Below are positions 50,557 through 60,584 of a stretch of DNA of 64,000 bases, piece by piece (within the stretch, counting starts at the first letter, position 1; each line of letters begins with the position of its first letter). The notes below the pieces were generated by a model. The model did no database searches. It saw nothing but the letters and a program-made list of their open reading frames with translations, and had not been told where the DNA came from. Source of the stretch: Marinobacterium sediminicola (lineage in GTDB: Bacteria > Pseudomonadota > Gammaproteobacteria > Pseudomonadales > Balneatricaceae); assembly GCF_022343685.1 (NCBI RefSeq), contig NZ_CP092123.1:930001-994000 (forward strand). Reading direction: 5' to 3'. Position numbers and translations under genes: made by a program.

Positions 50557-52100
50557 ACGCTCAATCCGCAGAAACGACCCGTGCTCGTGGGCACAATCCC
50601 GTGGTCGGCAAGCTGGGAACCTGGCTTATGATCGTCGCCACCATCGGGCTGGGCTTCGTCATCCTGGTTGAAACCATCAACACCCTGTTCTATGACCCCT
50701 ACGGAGACGAATACTTCCTGTTTCGATTGGCGGGTGTGCTGGAAAACGTCGCCATTGGTCCGCTGACCTATCTGATGTTCGGCTCCCTTCTAGTGGCCCT
50801 GATGATGGGGTTGCCGCTGGCGTTCGTGACCGGTGGTCTGGGCGTTATGTTCATCTACCTGGTGGGTGACGCCAACATGCTCAATATCATCCCGGGACGT
50901 ATTTTCCCGATGATGACCAACTCGGATTTGGCGGCTATTCCACTGTTCATCTTCATGGCATCGATGCTGGAGCGCGCAGGCCTGATAGAGGAGATGTTCA
51001 ATGTGGTCTACAAATGGATGGGCGGCCTCAGTGGTGGTCTGGCAACGGCGACCATCATTGCCTCCACGATCCTTGCTGCCATGGTCGGAGTCATTGGTGC
51101 GGCAGTCGTGACCATGGGAATTATTGCTCTGCCGGCCATGCTCAAGCGCAATTACGATCACCAGATTGCATTGGGGTCGATCATGGCGGGCGGCACCCTG
51201 GGGATTCTGATTCCGCCCTCCATTCTGGCCATCCTTTACGCTGTTGTGGCCCAGCAATCAGTGGGGGAACTGTATCTTGGGGCCGTGGTGCCGGGATTGC
51301 TGCTCTCCGGCATGTATATCGCCTATGTATTGGTCCGCACCATGCTCAACCCGAAGCTGGGGCCGCCTGTGCCGGTGGAGGAGCGCATCTCCTTCTCGCA
51401 GAAACTGATGCTGCTGAAAGACCTGATTGCTCCGATCATTCTGGTGATGCTGGTGCTTGGGCTACTGTTCGGCGGTGTCGCTACGCCGGTTGAAGCGGCA
51501 GGCATAGGCTCCTTCGGTGCGATGCTGGTGGCCTGGAAACATGGATCCTTCTCGGTGCAGACGCTGCGCGAGGCTTCGATCACCACTGCCAAGGCTTCTG
51601 CGATGGTGCTCTGGATCATGTTCGGTGCCTCGGTCTTCGTCGGTTTCTACATCCTGCAGGGTGGCCAGAGCTTTATCACCGAGACCATTCTGGGCACAGG
51701 CCTGTCCCCCTATGGCATCCTGTTCCTGTTGATGGTGTTGCTGGTCATTCTGGGCATGTTCCTCGACTGGGTAGGCATTCTGTTGCTGGCAGTGCCGATC
51801 TTTATCCCGATCGTGCAGGCACTCGAGTTTGATGGGCTGTTTGGGCTCCCGGCAGTGCCGGGGGAGGATGTGGTGCTCTGGTTCGGCGTGCTCTATCTGG
51901 TGAACATGCAGATGTCCTTCCTGAGTCCGCCTTTCGGCTACGCACTCTTCTACATCCGTGGCGTTTGTCCGCCGGAAATTTCCATGGGAACCATTTTCCG
52001 TTCTTCACTGGTCTTCCTGGCGTTGCAGGCTGTTGGACTAATGCTTTGCATCCTGTTCCCGGGACTGATCACCTGGCTGCCCAATCTGGTGTACGGCTGA
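50553..52100 (+). CDS. TRAP transporter large permease subunit (DctM-like)
   Basis: The 515-residue permease is longer than the 430-residue norm, with a first helix and a loop before the usual core (GLPLAFVTGGLGVMFIYLVG). The core motifs AGGTLGILIPPSILAILYAV and LSPPFGYALFYIRGV are present. It shares 4 bp with the small subunit gene. The position between the TakP-like protein and malate synthase G suggests uptake of glycolate or a related 2-hydroxy or 2-oxo acid. Confidence 0.9.
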   Translation: MNAQSAETTRARGHNPVVGKLGTWLMIVATIGLGFVILVETINTLFYDPYGDEYFLFRLAGVLENVAIGPLTYLMFGSLLVALMMGLPLAFVTGGLGVMFIYLVGDANMLNIIPGRIFPMMTNSDLAAIPLFIFMASMLERAGLIEEMFNVVYKWMGGLSGGLATATIIASTILAAMVGVIGAAVVTMGIIALPAMLKRNYDHQIALGSIMAGGTLGILIPPSILAILYAVVAQQSVGELYLGAVVPGLLLSGMYIAYVLVRTMLNPKLGPPVPVEERISFSQKLMLLKDLIAPIILVMLVLGLLFGGVATPVEAAGIGSFGAMLVAWKHGSFSVQTLREASITTAKASAMVLWIMFGASVFVGFYILQGGQSFITETILGTGLSPYGILFLLMVLLVILGMFLDWVGILLLAVPIFIPIVQALEFDGLFGLPAVPGEDVVLWFGVLYLVNMQMSFLSPPFGYALFYIRGVCPPEISMGTIFRSSLVFLALQAVGLMLCILFPGLITWLPNLVYG

Positions 52101-52172
52101 TGAATTGAATGTCCCGTCGCGGGGCTGTCGCCCCGCCAGACCCAAAACAATAATCAGAAAAGAGATCTGGAT

Positions 52173-54362
52173 ATGAATAATCGAGTCCAGGCGGGTGGCC
52201 TGCAGGTCGACTCGGCCCTTTATAGCCTTGTTAAAGATGAAATAGCCCCCGGAACAGGAATTGATCCCGTCGAATTCTGGCGAGCGTTTGAGCAGATATT
52301 GAACGACCTCGGTCCAGAAAACCGGGCTCTTCTGCTGAAACGGGATCGTCTTCAGGCTGAAATCGATGCCTGGCACAAGGCGCACAAGAACACCGCTTTC
52401 AATGTTAACGAATACATGCAGTTCCTGAGGGATATTGGCTATCTGGTTCCGGAGGGGGAGCCTTTCCGGATCGGTACCGAAAACGTGGATGACGAAATTG
52501 CCCGAGTGGCGGGTCCTCAGCTGGTAGTGCCCTGCAGCAACGCGCGCTTCGCCCTGAATGCCGCCAATGCGCGCTGGGGAAGTCTCTATGATGCGCTGTA
52601 CGGTACCGATGTCATTGATGAAGCTGACGGCTGTGAAAAGGGCAGCCAGTTCAACCCGGAACGGGGACGCCGGGTGATCGCCTGGGCATCCGCGTTTCTG
52701 GATACCGTGGCGCCACTGGCGCAGGGGGCTCACGCCGATGTGACTGAGTACCGGGTGCAGAAGGGACAGGGCAAAGCGATCAGCCTGAGCGTGCAATTGG
52801 CGGATGGTACCCTGACAGGACTCCAGCACCCGGACCGTTTCGTCGGCTATCACGAGGAGGGTGCAACCTGCGGCGTGCTGTTGCGCAATAACGGTCTGCA
52901 TGTGGAGCTGCAAATTGACCCTCAGCACCCGATAGGGCAGTTGTCCCCGGCTGGCGTACGCGATGTGCTGATGGAATCGGCGATGAGCACCATTATCGAT
53001 TGCGAGGACTCGGTGGCGGCCGTCGATGCCGAAGACAAGGTCGGGGTCTACCGCAACTGGCTGGGGCTGATGCGTGGCACGCTGGAAGATAGCTTCGTCA
53101 AGGGGGGGCGGGAACTGACCCGACGCCTGCATGCAGACCGCACCTACACGGCTCCCGATGGCAGCAGTCTGACCCTGCATGGCCGCAGTCTGCTGCTGGT
53201 GCGCAATGTGGGGCACCTGATGACAACGGATGCGGTGCTGGATGCACATGGCCAGGAGGTGCCGGAAGGGTTCCTGGATGCCATGGTCACCACTTTCTGT
53301 GCCCTTCATGATCTCAAGGGGCTCGGACGCTATTGCAACAGCCGCACCGGCAGCATCTATATCGTCAAACCGAAGATGCACGGGCCGGAAGAGTCGGCGC
53401 TGACTGACAAACTGTTTACCTGGGTGGAGCAGGCCTTGGGGTTGCCCGCCAATACCCTGAAAGTCGGGGTCATGGATGAAGAGCGACGCACCTCGGCTAA
53501 CCTCAGGGAAACCATCCGTTCAGTGCGCAACCGCCTGATGTTCATCAACACCGGTTTCCTCGACCGCACGGGCGATGAGATCCATACCTGCATGGAAGCC
53601 GGTCCCGTGTTACCCAAGGAAACGATCAAGGCCCAGCCCTGGATTCAGGCGTATGAAGACCGCAACGTCGATATCGGACTGGCCTGTGGGTTGGAAGGTG
53701 TCGCCCAGATCGGCAAGGGCATGTGGCCGATGCCGGACGAGATGAAAAAGATGATGAGTGCCAAGCTGGCACATCCCCGTGCCGGAGCCAACTGTGCCTG
53801 GGTGCCTTCACCTACGGCGGCCACTTTGCACGCGACTCACTACCATCAGATCAGTGTACAGGCTCGCCAGAAGGAGCTGATGACGCGTCAGCTGGCACCG
53901 CTGGAATTGCTGCTGACCCCGCCGTTACTGGGGGATACCGCTTTGAGCCCCGAACAGATCCAGGCAGAGTTGGACAACAACGTGCAGGGGATTCTGGGGT
54001 ATGTGGTGCGGTGGGTCGGACAGGGCATTGGCTGCTCGAAAGTGCCTGATATCCACAATGTCGGTCTGATGGAGGACCGTGCCACACTGCGTATCTCCAG
54101 CCAGCATCTGGCCAACTGGCTGCAACACGGGATCTGTACCGACGATCAGGTGATGGAAACGCTGAAACGGATGGCCGAGGTGGTGGACCGACAGAATGCG
54201 GGGGATCCGGCCTATACCAATATGGCGTCTGACTTCGATGCCAGTATTCCGTTCCAGGCCGCCTGCGACCTGATCTTCAAGGGGTGTGAGCAGCCCAACG
54301 GTTATACGGAGCCCCTGCTGCACCATCACCGTCGTATGCTGAAACAGGCGGCGGGGCGATGA
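52173..54362 (+). CDS. glcB: Malate synthase G
   Basis: The 729-residue monomeric malate synthase (E. coli GlcB 723 residues) condenses glyoxylate with acetyl-CoA to malate. Characteristic blocks are [37 protein letters not shown] (active-site Arg region), [14 protein letters not shown] (metal Glu), [12 protein letters not shown] (metal Asp) and [20 protein letters not shown] (catalytic Asp). It removes the glyoxylate made by GlcDEF. It follows the TRAP genes by 72 bp. Confidence 0.97.
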   Translation: MNNRVQAGGLQVDSALYSLVKDEIAPGTGIDPVEFWRAFEQILNDLGPENRALLLKRDRLQAEIDAWHKAHKNTAFNVNEYMQFLRDIGYLVPEGEPFRIGTENVDDEIARVAGPQLVVPCSNARFALNAANARWGSLYDALYGTDVIDEADGCEKGSQFNPERGRRVIAWASAFLDTVAPLAQGAHADVTEYRVQKGQGKAISLSVQLADGTLTGLQHPDRFVGYHEEGATCGVLLRNNGLHVELQIDPQHPIGQLSPAGVRDVLMESAMSTIIDCEDSVAAVDAEDKVGVYRNWLGLMRGTLEDSFVKGGRELTRRLHADRTYTAPDGSSLTLHGRSLLLVRNVGHLMTTDAVLDAHGQEVPEGFLDAMVTTFCALHDLKGLGRYCNSRTGSIYIVKPKMHGPEESALTDKLFTWVEQALGLPANTLKVGVMDEERRTSANLRETIRSVRNRLMFINTGFLDRTGDEIHTCMEAGPVLPKETIKAQPWIQAYEDRNVDIGLACGLEGVAQIGKGMWPMPDEMKKMMSAKLAHPRAGANCAWVPSPTAATLHATHYHQISVQARQKELMTRQLAPLELLLTPPLLGDTALSPEQIQAELDNNVQGILGYVVRWVGQGIGCSKVPDIHNVGLMEDRATLRISSQHLANWLQHGICTDDQVMETLKRMAEVVDRQNAGDPAYTNMASDFDASIPFQAACDLIFKGCEQPNGYTEPLLHHHRRMLKQAAGR

Positions 54363-54405
54363 GCCCCGTCGTATTGCTGAATCCATTATTGAAGGTATCC
54401 AGAGC

Positions 54406-54831
54406 ATGTTAACCGTCAATCGATTGGACCAGCAGGATGCCCGCCTGCTGATCGAAGGTGCCCGGCAGAAGGCTGATGAAATCGGGGTGCCCATGTGCAT
54501 CGCGATCGTGGATGAATCCGGTAATCTCGTTGCATTCGAACGCATGGATGGCGGCAAGATTACCAGCGTCACCATCGCCCAGGACAAGGCATTCACCGCC
54601 GCAGCGGCGCGCAAGGCGACCCATGAGTACAACGAAAAGTGTGTGCCGGGCAGTCTGGTGTTCGGCATTCATACGGCAATGGGAGGACGACTCTGTGTGG
54701 TGGGTGGCGGCCTGCCTGTCAGTGTCGAGGGTGAGGTGGTCGGCGGTATCGGATTGAGCTCAGGAACGCCGGATCAGGATATGGTCTGTGCCCAGGCCGG
54801 TATCGATCATTTCCTCACGATCAGAGGCTAG
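54406..54831 (+). CDS. glcG: GlcG/HbpS family protein
   Basis: The 141-residue single-domain protein is of the GlcG/HbpS family, with DEIGVPMCIAIVDESGNLVAF-type start (residues 22-45), AFTAAAARKATHEY and a glycine-rich VGGIGLSSGTPDQD near the end. HbpS relatives bind heme or sense redox changes; the role of GlcG in glycolate use is still unknown. It is conserved within glc operons between glcB and glcDEF, as here. A GAAGG site precedes the start. Confidence 0.9.
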   Translation: MLTVNRLDQQDARLLIEGARQKADEIGVPMCIAIVDESGNLVAFERMDGGKITSVTIAQDKAFTAAAARKATHEYNEKCVPGSLVFGIHTAMGGRLCVVGGGLPVSVEGEVVGGIGLSSGTPDQDMVCAQAGIDHFLTIRG

Positions 54832-54855
54832 CCTGAACCGACACGGAGAATGCGT

Positions 54856-56364
54856 ATGACTCAGGTAAACAGTGCCGGACGCGAGGCGCGACGACGCGAC
54901 CTGGTAGAGCGTTTTCGGGCGTTCATCGAGCCCGAGTATGTGATCAGTGATGACGAAACCCTGCGTCCCTATGAGTGCGATGGCCTGTCGATGTACTGCG
55001 AGATGCCTTTGCTGGTCGTGCTGCCGGGGACCGTCGAACAGGCACAACAGGTCTTGAAAATCTGTCATCAGCAGGCGATCCCGGTGGTGGCTCGAGGAGC
55101 GGGCACCGGGTTGTGCGCGGGTGCCATGCCGCATGCAGAGGGTGTCGTGCTGTCGATGGCGCGTTTTGACCGGATTCTCGAGATTGATGCCCCGTCACGA
55201 TCGGCTCGGGTGCAGCCCGGGGTACGCAATCTGGCGATCAGTGAGGCGGCGGCCGAGTTCGGTCTTTACTACGGGCCCGATCCCTCGTCACAGATCGCCT
55301 GCACCATCGGCGGTAACGTGGCGGAAAACTCGGGCGGCGTGCATTGCCTCAAGTACGGCTTGACGGTGCATAACCTGCTCAGCATCGATCTTTTGACGGT
55401 AGAAGGCGAAAAGCTGACGTTGGGCAGTCAGGGGCTCGATAGCTGCGGTATGGACTTGATGGCGTTGATGACCGGCTCCGAGGGGTTGTTGGGCATCGTC
55501 ACTGAGGTGCGGGTCAAACTGTTGCCGAAGCCGGAGGTGGCACAGGTGGTGATGGCCGGATTTGATTCCGTGCAGACCGCCGGTGATGCAGTGGGACGGA
55601 TTATCGCCGAAGGGATTATCCCGGGTGGTCTGGAAATGATGGACAGTCATGCCATTGTCGCTGCCGAAGCCTTTGCTCAGGCTGGCTACCCGGTGGAAGC
55701 CGAAGCGCTGTTGCTGTGTGAAGTGGACGGTACCGAAGAGGAAGTTCACGAACATATTGAGGCAGTGGAAAACCTGTTTCGCAGCCTCGGCGCTACCTCG
55801 GTGAGGACGTCTCATTCCGAGGAGGAGCGGGCGCGGTTGTGGAAGGGACGCAAGTCGGCCTTTCCGGCCGTGGGCCGAATATCGCCCGATTATTACTGCA
55901 TGGATGGCACCATTCCCCGAGGTCAGCTGGCGCATGTGCTGACCGAAATGCAGAAAATGTCTCAGCAATATGGTCTGCGTGTGGCCAATGTTTTCCATGC
56001 CGGTGACGGCAATCTGCATCCGTTGATTCTGTTTGATGCCAATACCCCGGGCGAATTTGAGAAAACGGAAGAGTTTGGCGGCCGGATTCTGGAACTTTGT
56101 GTGGAAGTCGGCGGTTGTATTACCGGTGAGCACGGGGTCGGTATTGAGAAAATTCGACAGATGCCGGTGCAGTTCAATGAGCAGGAGATTGCCCAGTTCC
56201 ATCGCATCAAGGAAGCGTTCGATCCTCCGGGAACGCTGAATCCGGGCAAGGGTATTCCGACCTTGCGCCAGTGTCAGGAATACCGGTCGCTCAACCCCAG
56301 GCTGGAACCCAATAGTTCGGTTGCGGCTCAGGCCCATTCTCATCTGGAGGAAGGACATGGCTGA
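54856..56364 (+). CDS. glcD: Glycolate oxidase FAD-linked subunit GlcD
   Basis: The 502-residue FAD-binding subunit has a PCMH domain (VPVVARGAGTGLCAGAMP; quoted at about residues 76-93) and a C-terminal catalytic domain with FHAGDGNLHP and GEHGVGIEKI. It oxidises glycolate to glyoxylate as part of GlcDEF. Two in-frame ATGs exist; I chose 54856 because GGAG stands 7 bp ahead, versus 3 bp for ATG 54850. ATGGCTGA at 56357-56364 overlaps glcE. Confidence 0.96.
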   Translation: MTQVNSAGREARRRDLVERFRAFIEPEYVISDDETLRPYECDGLSMYCEMPLLVVLPGTVEQAQQVLKICHQQAIPVVARGAGTGLCAGAMPHAEGVVLSMARFDRILEIDAPSRSARVQPGVRNLAISEAAAEFGLYYGPDPSSQIACTIGGNVAENSGGVHCLKYGLTVHNLLSIDLLTVEGEKLTLGSQGLDSCGMDLMALMTGSEGLLGIVTEVRVKLLPKPEVAQVVMAGFDSVQTAGDAVGRIIAEGIIPGGLEMMDSHAIVAAEAFAQAGYPVEAEALLLCEVDGTEEEVHEHIEAVENLFRSLGATSVRTSHSEEERARLWKGRKSAFPAVGRISPDYYCMDGTIPRGQLAHVLTEMQKMSQQYGLRVANVFHAGDGNLHPLILFDANTPGEFEKTEEFGGRILELCVEVGGCITGEHGVGIEKIRQMPVQFNEQEIAQFHRIKEAFDPPGTLNPGKGIPTLRQCQEYRSLNPRLEPNSSVAAQAHSHLEEGHG

Positions 56365-57421
56365 TCTGAGTGAACAATTGCAGCAACAGGTGCTCGCTGC
56401 TCGAGCAGACCGCCGCCCTCTATCGATTGTGGGGGGCGATACCAAAGCTTTCATGGGCAGGTCCACGCATGTGGAGTGTGAACGCCTGGTGTTGTCGGGG
56501 CACAGCGGAATTCTGACCTATCACCCGGTTGAGCTGGTGTTGACGGCGCGGGCAGGTACCCCTCTGACTGAACTGGAGGCGGCGCTGGCCGAGCAGAACC
56601 AGATGTTGTCGTTCGAGCCGCCCCGGCTGGGGCCAGCGGCGACCATCGGGGGCACTCTGGCTTGTAACCAGTCCGGGCCCGGTCGTCCCTGGTGGGGCTC
56701 GGTGCGGGATCAGGTGCTGGGCATCCGCATGATCAACGGGTTGGGGGAGCACCTGCGTTTTGGTGGTCAGGTGATGAAAAACGTGGCCGGTTATGACGTA
56801 TCCCGGCTACAGGCGGGCGCCATGGGGACGCTTGGGGTGATTACGGAAGTCAGTCTCAAGGTACTGCCCAAACCGGCCGCGAGCCGCACGCTCAAGCTGG
56901 CCGTGGGGCCTGAAGAGGCGATCGAAATCATGAATCGTCGCGCACTGGAGTCCCGGCCCCTGACCGCGGCCTGCTGGTATCAGGGCAACCTCTACCTGCG
57001 GCTCAGCGGAGCGCATTCGGCAGTGGAGGCAACTCTGTTGCGCTGGAACGGCGAAGTTGACGAGGCCGGAGATCGGTTCTGGCAGCAGCTACGCGATCAG
57101 CAGCTGGCGCTGTTCGACGACGACCAGCCCCTGTGGCGTTTTTCGGTTAACCCCTGTGCACCTCTGGCTGATCTGGATGGCGAATGGCTGCTGGACTGGG
57201 GCGGGGCTCAACGCTGGTATCGGGGGGATGCCGATCAGGCTCGCATGGAGGCGATCGCAGCGGCGGCGGGGGGGCAGGTCAGCCGCTATCGTGGTGGTGA
57301 TCGTCAGCAGGAGGTGATGCACGCCTTGTCACCTGCCATGCAACAGCTGCAGCAGCGGCTGAAGCGGGCATTTGACCCTGACCATCTGTTCAATCCCGGA
57401 CGTGTCTATAGCTGGATGTAA
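56357..57421 (+). CDS. glcE: Glycolate oxidase FAD-binding subunit GlcE
   Basis: The 354-residue second FAD-type subunit has a PCMH-like domain with PLSIVGGDTKAFMGR, LSFEPPRLGPAATIGGTLAC and RVIGDQ-like VRDQVLGIRMINGLGEHLRFGG. It is shorter than GlcD and lacks the full catalytic C-terminal domain, as in the family. It is needed for activity of the three-subunit enzyme. The start overlaps glcD by 8 bp and has AGGAAGGAC ahead, so the genes are coupled. Confidence 0.95.
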   Translation: MADLSEQLQQQVLAARADRRPLSIVGGDTKAFMGRSTHVECERLVLSGHSGILTYHPVELVLTARAGTPLTELEAALAEQNQMLSFEPPRLGPAATIGGTLACNQSGPGRPWWGSVRDQVLGIRMINGLGEHLRFGGQVMKNVAGYDVSRLQAGAMGTLGVITEVSLKVLPKPAASRTLKLAVGPEEAIEIMNRRALESRPLTAACWYQGNLYLRLSGAHSAVEATLLRWNGEVDEAGDRFWQQLRDQQLALFDDDQPLWRFSVNPCAPLADLDGEWLLDWGGAQRWYRGDADQARMEAIAAAAGGQVSRYRGGDRQQEVMHALSPAMQQLQQRLKRAFDPDHLFNPGRVYSWM

Positions 57422-57432
57422 GCAGGCCTAAC

Positions 57433-58647
57433 ATGAAGACAGATCTGATCGAACATTACCGGGTTCGGCCCGAAGGGCAGGAAGCAGAAGCCATACTGCG
57501 AACCTGTGTCCATTGCGGCTTCTGTACCGCCACCTGTCCGACCTATCAGGAACTGAGTGATGAGCGTGATGGCCCCCGCGGACGCATTTACCTGATCAAG
57601 CAACTGCTGGAAACCGGCGAAGTCACCGACAAGACGCGCACCCATCTGGATCGTTGCTTGACCTGTCGCAGCTGTGAAACCACCTGTCCCTCAGGCGTCC
57701 AGTATGGCCGACTGATCGATATCGGCCGTGGGCTGGTTGAGGAGAAGCTGGATCGTCCTGCCGGCGAGAAATGGAAGCGATGGGCGATCCGCAAGGTTTT
57801 GCCCTTTCCGGGTCGGTTTGCACCACTGCTGAAGTTGGGACAATGGGCTCGGCCCTTGCTGCCGGAGGCCTTGAGACGCAAGGTGCCTGAACATAAGCCT
57901 GCATCCCCTTGGCCGGCAAAGCGGCACGCGCGAGTGATGCTGGCACTGGCCGGTTGTGCCCAATCGGTGTCAACCCCCAACACCAATGCGGCAGCGGCAC
58001 GGGTATTGGACCGGCTGGGAATTACCCTGGTGGAAGCACCCGAGGCCGGTTGTTGTGGTGCCATCAGCTATCACCTGTCGGCGCATGAGGAAGGACTGGA
58101 TTTCATGCGCCGCAATATTGATGCCTGGTGGCCGGCGGTTGAGTCAGGTTGCGAAGCGATTGTGATGACCGCCTCCGGCTGTGGGGCCATGGTTAAGGAG
58201 TATGGTCATTTGCTCAGGCATGATGCCGAATACGCCGACAAGGCGCAGCGAATCAGTGAGCTGTCCAAGGACCTGAGTGAAGTGTTGCTGCAAGAGAATC
58301 TTGGTCTGCTTAAACCGACCATCGACGAAGGTAAAGTTGCGGTGCATTGTCCCTGTACGCTTCAGCATGCGCTGAAACAGGGCGGGACGGTAGAAAAAAT
58401 ACTTGCGGAAGCAGGGTTCAAGCTGGCGAAAACCCGAGAGGGTCATCTGTGCTGTGGTTCGGCGGGGACCTATTCCATTCTTCAGCCGGACATGAGCCAG
58501 CGATTGTTGAATAACAAGTTGAACGCACTGACGGGTGATAACCCCGAGCGCATCGTAACGGCCAACGTCGGTTGCCAGCTGCACCTGGGATCTAAAGCAA
58601 GGGTTCCCGTTCAGCACTGGATTGAACTGTTGGATGCCGGAGAGTGA
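57433..58647 (+). CDS. glcF: Glycolate oxidase iron-sulfur subunit GlcF
   Basis: The 404-residue electron-transfer subunit has two 4Fe-4S motifs: C25-x2-C-x2-C-x3-C35 (CVHCGFCTATCP) and C75-x2-C-x2-C-x3-C85 (CLTCRSCETTCP). Two CCG domains follow (GCCGAISYH, LCCGSAGTYS). It passes electrons from GlcDE to the quinone pool at the inner membrane. It is the last gene of the glc operon; I see no clear terminator behind it. Confidence 0.96.
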   Translation: MKTDLIEHYRVRPEGQEAEAILRTCVHCGFCTATCPTYQELSDERDGPRGRIYLIKQLLETGEVTDKTRTHLDRCLTCRSCETTCPSGVQYGRLIDIGRGLVEEKLDRPAGEKWKRWAIRKVLPFPGRFAPLLKLGQWARPLLPEALRRKVPEHKPASPWPAKRHARVMLALAGCAQSVSTPNTNAAAARVLDRLGITLVEAPEAGCCGAISYHLSAHEEGLDFMRRNIDAWWPAVESGCEAIVMTASGCGAMVKEYGHLLRHDAEYADKAQRISELSKDLSEVLLQENLGLLKPTIDEGKVAVHCPCTLQHALKQGGTVEKILAEAGFKLAKTREGHLCCGSAGTYSILQPDMSQRLLNNKLNALTGDNPERIVTANVGCQLHLGSKARVPVQHWIELLDAGE

Positions 58648-58721
58648 TACACATCCAGTGGCCCCCGGCCTGATCGAAGCGGCTAGACTGAAAGTGATCG
58701 ACCCGGATAAGGAGAATGAAG

Positions 58722-59054
58722 ATGTCTTTGGCAGACAAGCGTTGCGTACCGTGCAGGGGGGGTGTGCCGACCCTGTCACGGGAAGAGATTGCACCCTATC
58801 TGGAGCAAGTGGAAAACTGGCAGCTGTCAGAAAATGCTAGCCGCATCCGGCGTGAATTCAGCTTTCCCGATTTCAACACGGCCTTGACCTTTGTGAACCA
58901 CGTAGGGCGTTTGGCAGAGGAGATGGGGCATCATCCGGAAATCTGTTTCGGCTGGGGCTACGCCAGTGTCGAGATCTGGACCCACAAGATTGGCGGGCTG
59001 CACGAGAATGATTTTGTTTTGGCGGCAAAGATCGACCGCTTGCCGGAGGTTTGA
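58722..59054 (+). CDS. phhB: Pterin-4a-carbinolamine dehydratase PhhB
   Basis: This 110-residue protein has the PhhB signatures VPTLSREEIAPYLEQVENW and MGHHPEICFGWGYASVEIWTHK, whose His-His and Trp-Thr-His residues form the active site. It recycles the pterin cofactor of phenylalanine hydroxylase. No phhA gene lies in the window. I chose ATG 58722, 7 bp after AAGGAG; an ATG at 58716 is only 1 bp from it. It is 68 bp downstream of glcF. Confidence 0.92.
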   Translation: MSLADKRCVPCRGGVPTLSREEIAPYLEQVENWQLSENASRIRREFSFPDFNTALTFVNHVGRLAEEMGHHPEICFGWGYASVEIWTHKIGGLHENDFVLAAKIDRLPEV

Positions 59055-59203
59055 CGTCAGCGCTGCAGTGGAGGCATATAAGCAGTTGCTGGTTTGGAGG
59101 TGTCTTAATTAGATATACCTTAATAACAAAACAATATTTATTTTTTATAACCTAATTGAATAAAATGCGCGTGTCTTAATAACCAAGATCCAAGGAGATC
59201 GAG

Positions 59204-60451
59204 ATGACACCCGCGCTGCGTTCCACCCTGGTTTTGACCCTTGCCTCCCTGCCGCTGACCGCTCTGGCGACCAACGGCTATTTCATGCATGGCAGCAGCG
59301 TCAAGGCACAGGGCATGGCGGGTGTCAGCCTGGCATTGGCCCATGACAGCATCAAGTCTGCCAGCAACCCGGCGTCCCTGATCGCGTTGGGCAGCCAGTA
59401 TGATGCGGGTCTCACCTTTTTTGATCCCAAGCGCAGTGCCGACATCAACGGTAGCGGGTTCGGGTTAGATGGTCACTATGACGGCAATGCGGACGGTCCC
59501 TTCTGGATCCCCGAAGCCGGCTTCGCCCGTCGCCATTCGGATCGCCTGGCTTATGGTGTCGCTCTGTATGCCAATGGCGGCATGAACACCTCTTACACCA
59601 ATAACCCCTTTGCCAACTTCGGCTCCAGTGGTGCTGCCGGGGTTGATCTGAGCCAGATGTTCGTCACCGGCTCACTGGCCTATAAGCTGAGTGAACGTCA
59701 CAGCATCGGTGCCGGTGTAACCTACGTATACCAGCGCTTTTCCGCTGAAGGGCTGCAGGCGTTTGATAACCCCATCTGGAGTGCGTCCCCGGGTTCCGTA
59801 ACCAATAACGGCTATGACAGTGCCGATGGTTGGGGGATCAAACTGGGCTGGCAGGGCCAGGTGACGGATACGCTGACACTGGGTGTCAGCTGGTCATCGC
59901 GCATCGAGACTGACCGCTTCGACAAGTACAGCGGTCTGTTTGCCGAGCAGGGCGGCTTTGATGTACCGGAAAGTTACGGTATCGGCTTTGCCTGGCAGGT
60001 GAACCCACGCTGGACTTTGGCCGGTGACTGGGAGCGTATTGAGTACAGCAAGATCAAGTCTGTCGGCAATCCCCTGGCCTTTGATGCACCTCTGGGAGCT
60101 GCGGAAGGTGCCGGTTTCGGTTGGCAGGATATTGATGTCTTCAAGCTGGGCGTGATCTACGCCGCCAGCCCGCAACTGACCCTGCGTGCCGGCATCAGTC
60201 ACAGCGACCAGCCGATCCCGGCAAGCCAGACCTTCCTCAATATTCTGGCACCCGGTGTGATTCAGAACCACGCCAGTATCGGTGCCAGCTGGCAGCTGAG
60301 TCCTGAGCAGTCGATCAGCTTCTCATACACCCGTGCACTGGAGGAAAAGGTCAGTGGACAGAGTTCAATTCCGGGTGCTCTGGGCGGTGGCGAAGCCAAT
60401 TTGGAAATGAGCCAGAACATTCTGGGTGTGGCCTGGCAATATCGTTATTGA
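59204..60451 (+). CDS. OmpP1/FadL/TodX family outer membrane transporter
   Basis: The 415-residue outer membrane beta-barrel has a signal (about 1-22), a mature N-terminus NGYFMHGSSVKAQGMAGVSLAL that matches the FadL hatch, and aromatic C-terminus WQYRY. Family members import long-chain fatty acids or hydrophobic aromatic compounds through a lateral opening. The promoter region is unusually AT-rich. It follows phhB by 149 bp. Whether it brings in an aromatic substrate for the catabolic island is only speculation. Confidence 0.9.
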   Translation: MTPALRSTLVLTLASLPLTALATNGYFMHGSSVKAQGMAGVSLALAHDSIKSASNPASLIALGSQYDAGLTFFDPKRSADINGSGFGLDGHYDGNADGPFWIPEAGFARRHSDRLAYGVALYANGGMNTSYTNNPFANFGSSGAAGVDLSQMFVTGSLAYKLSERHSIGAGVTYVYQRFSAEGLQAFDNPIWSASPGSVTNNGYDSADGWGIKLGWQGQVTDTLTLGVSWSSRIETDRFDKYSGLFAEQGGFDVPESYGIGFAWQVNPRWTLAGDWERIEYSKIKSVGNPLAFDAPLGAAEGAGFGWQDIDVFKLGVIYAASPQLTLRAGISHSDQPIPASQTFLNILAPGVIQNHASIGASWQLSPEQSISFSYTRALEEKVSGQSSIPGALGGGEANLEMSQNILGVAWQYRY

Positions 60452-60553
60452 TATGACTGACAGGAAAGCATCAAGAGACAACCAGAAAGGACCAATACCG
60501 CCTCGTTGAGAGCGGGCAGGGCATGCTAATGTCAGCAGCCAGTTGGTAGGATG

Positions 60554-60584
60554 AAGGCCATGAGCAGTGCTCATGGCCTTTTTT
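60554..60584 (+). terminator. Rho-independent terminator after the FadL-type gene
   Basis: A perfect 12-bp stem AAGGCCATGAGC / GCTCATGGCCTT with a 3-nt AGT loop is followed by further T. It is about 100 bp downstream of the stop codon. Confidence 0.9.

Noticed and set aside
48667-52100. TRAP genes as an ectoine importer (TeaABC)
   Set aside because: The binding protein resembles the TakP group rather than TeaA, is divergent from the ectoine genes and leads directly into glcB; glycolate-type ligands fit better.
55288-56466. A 392-codon open frame on the - strand
   Set aside because: It is antisense to glcD and glcE, both fully supported by motifs.
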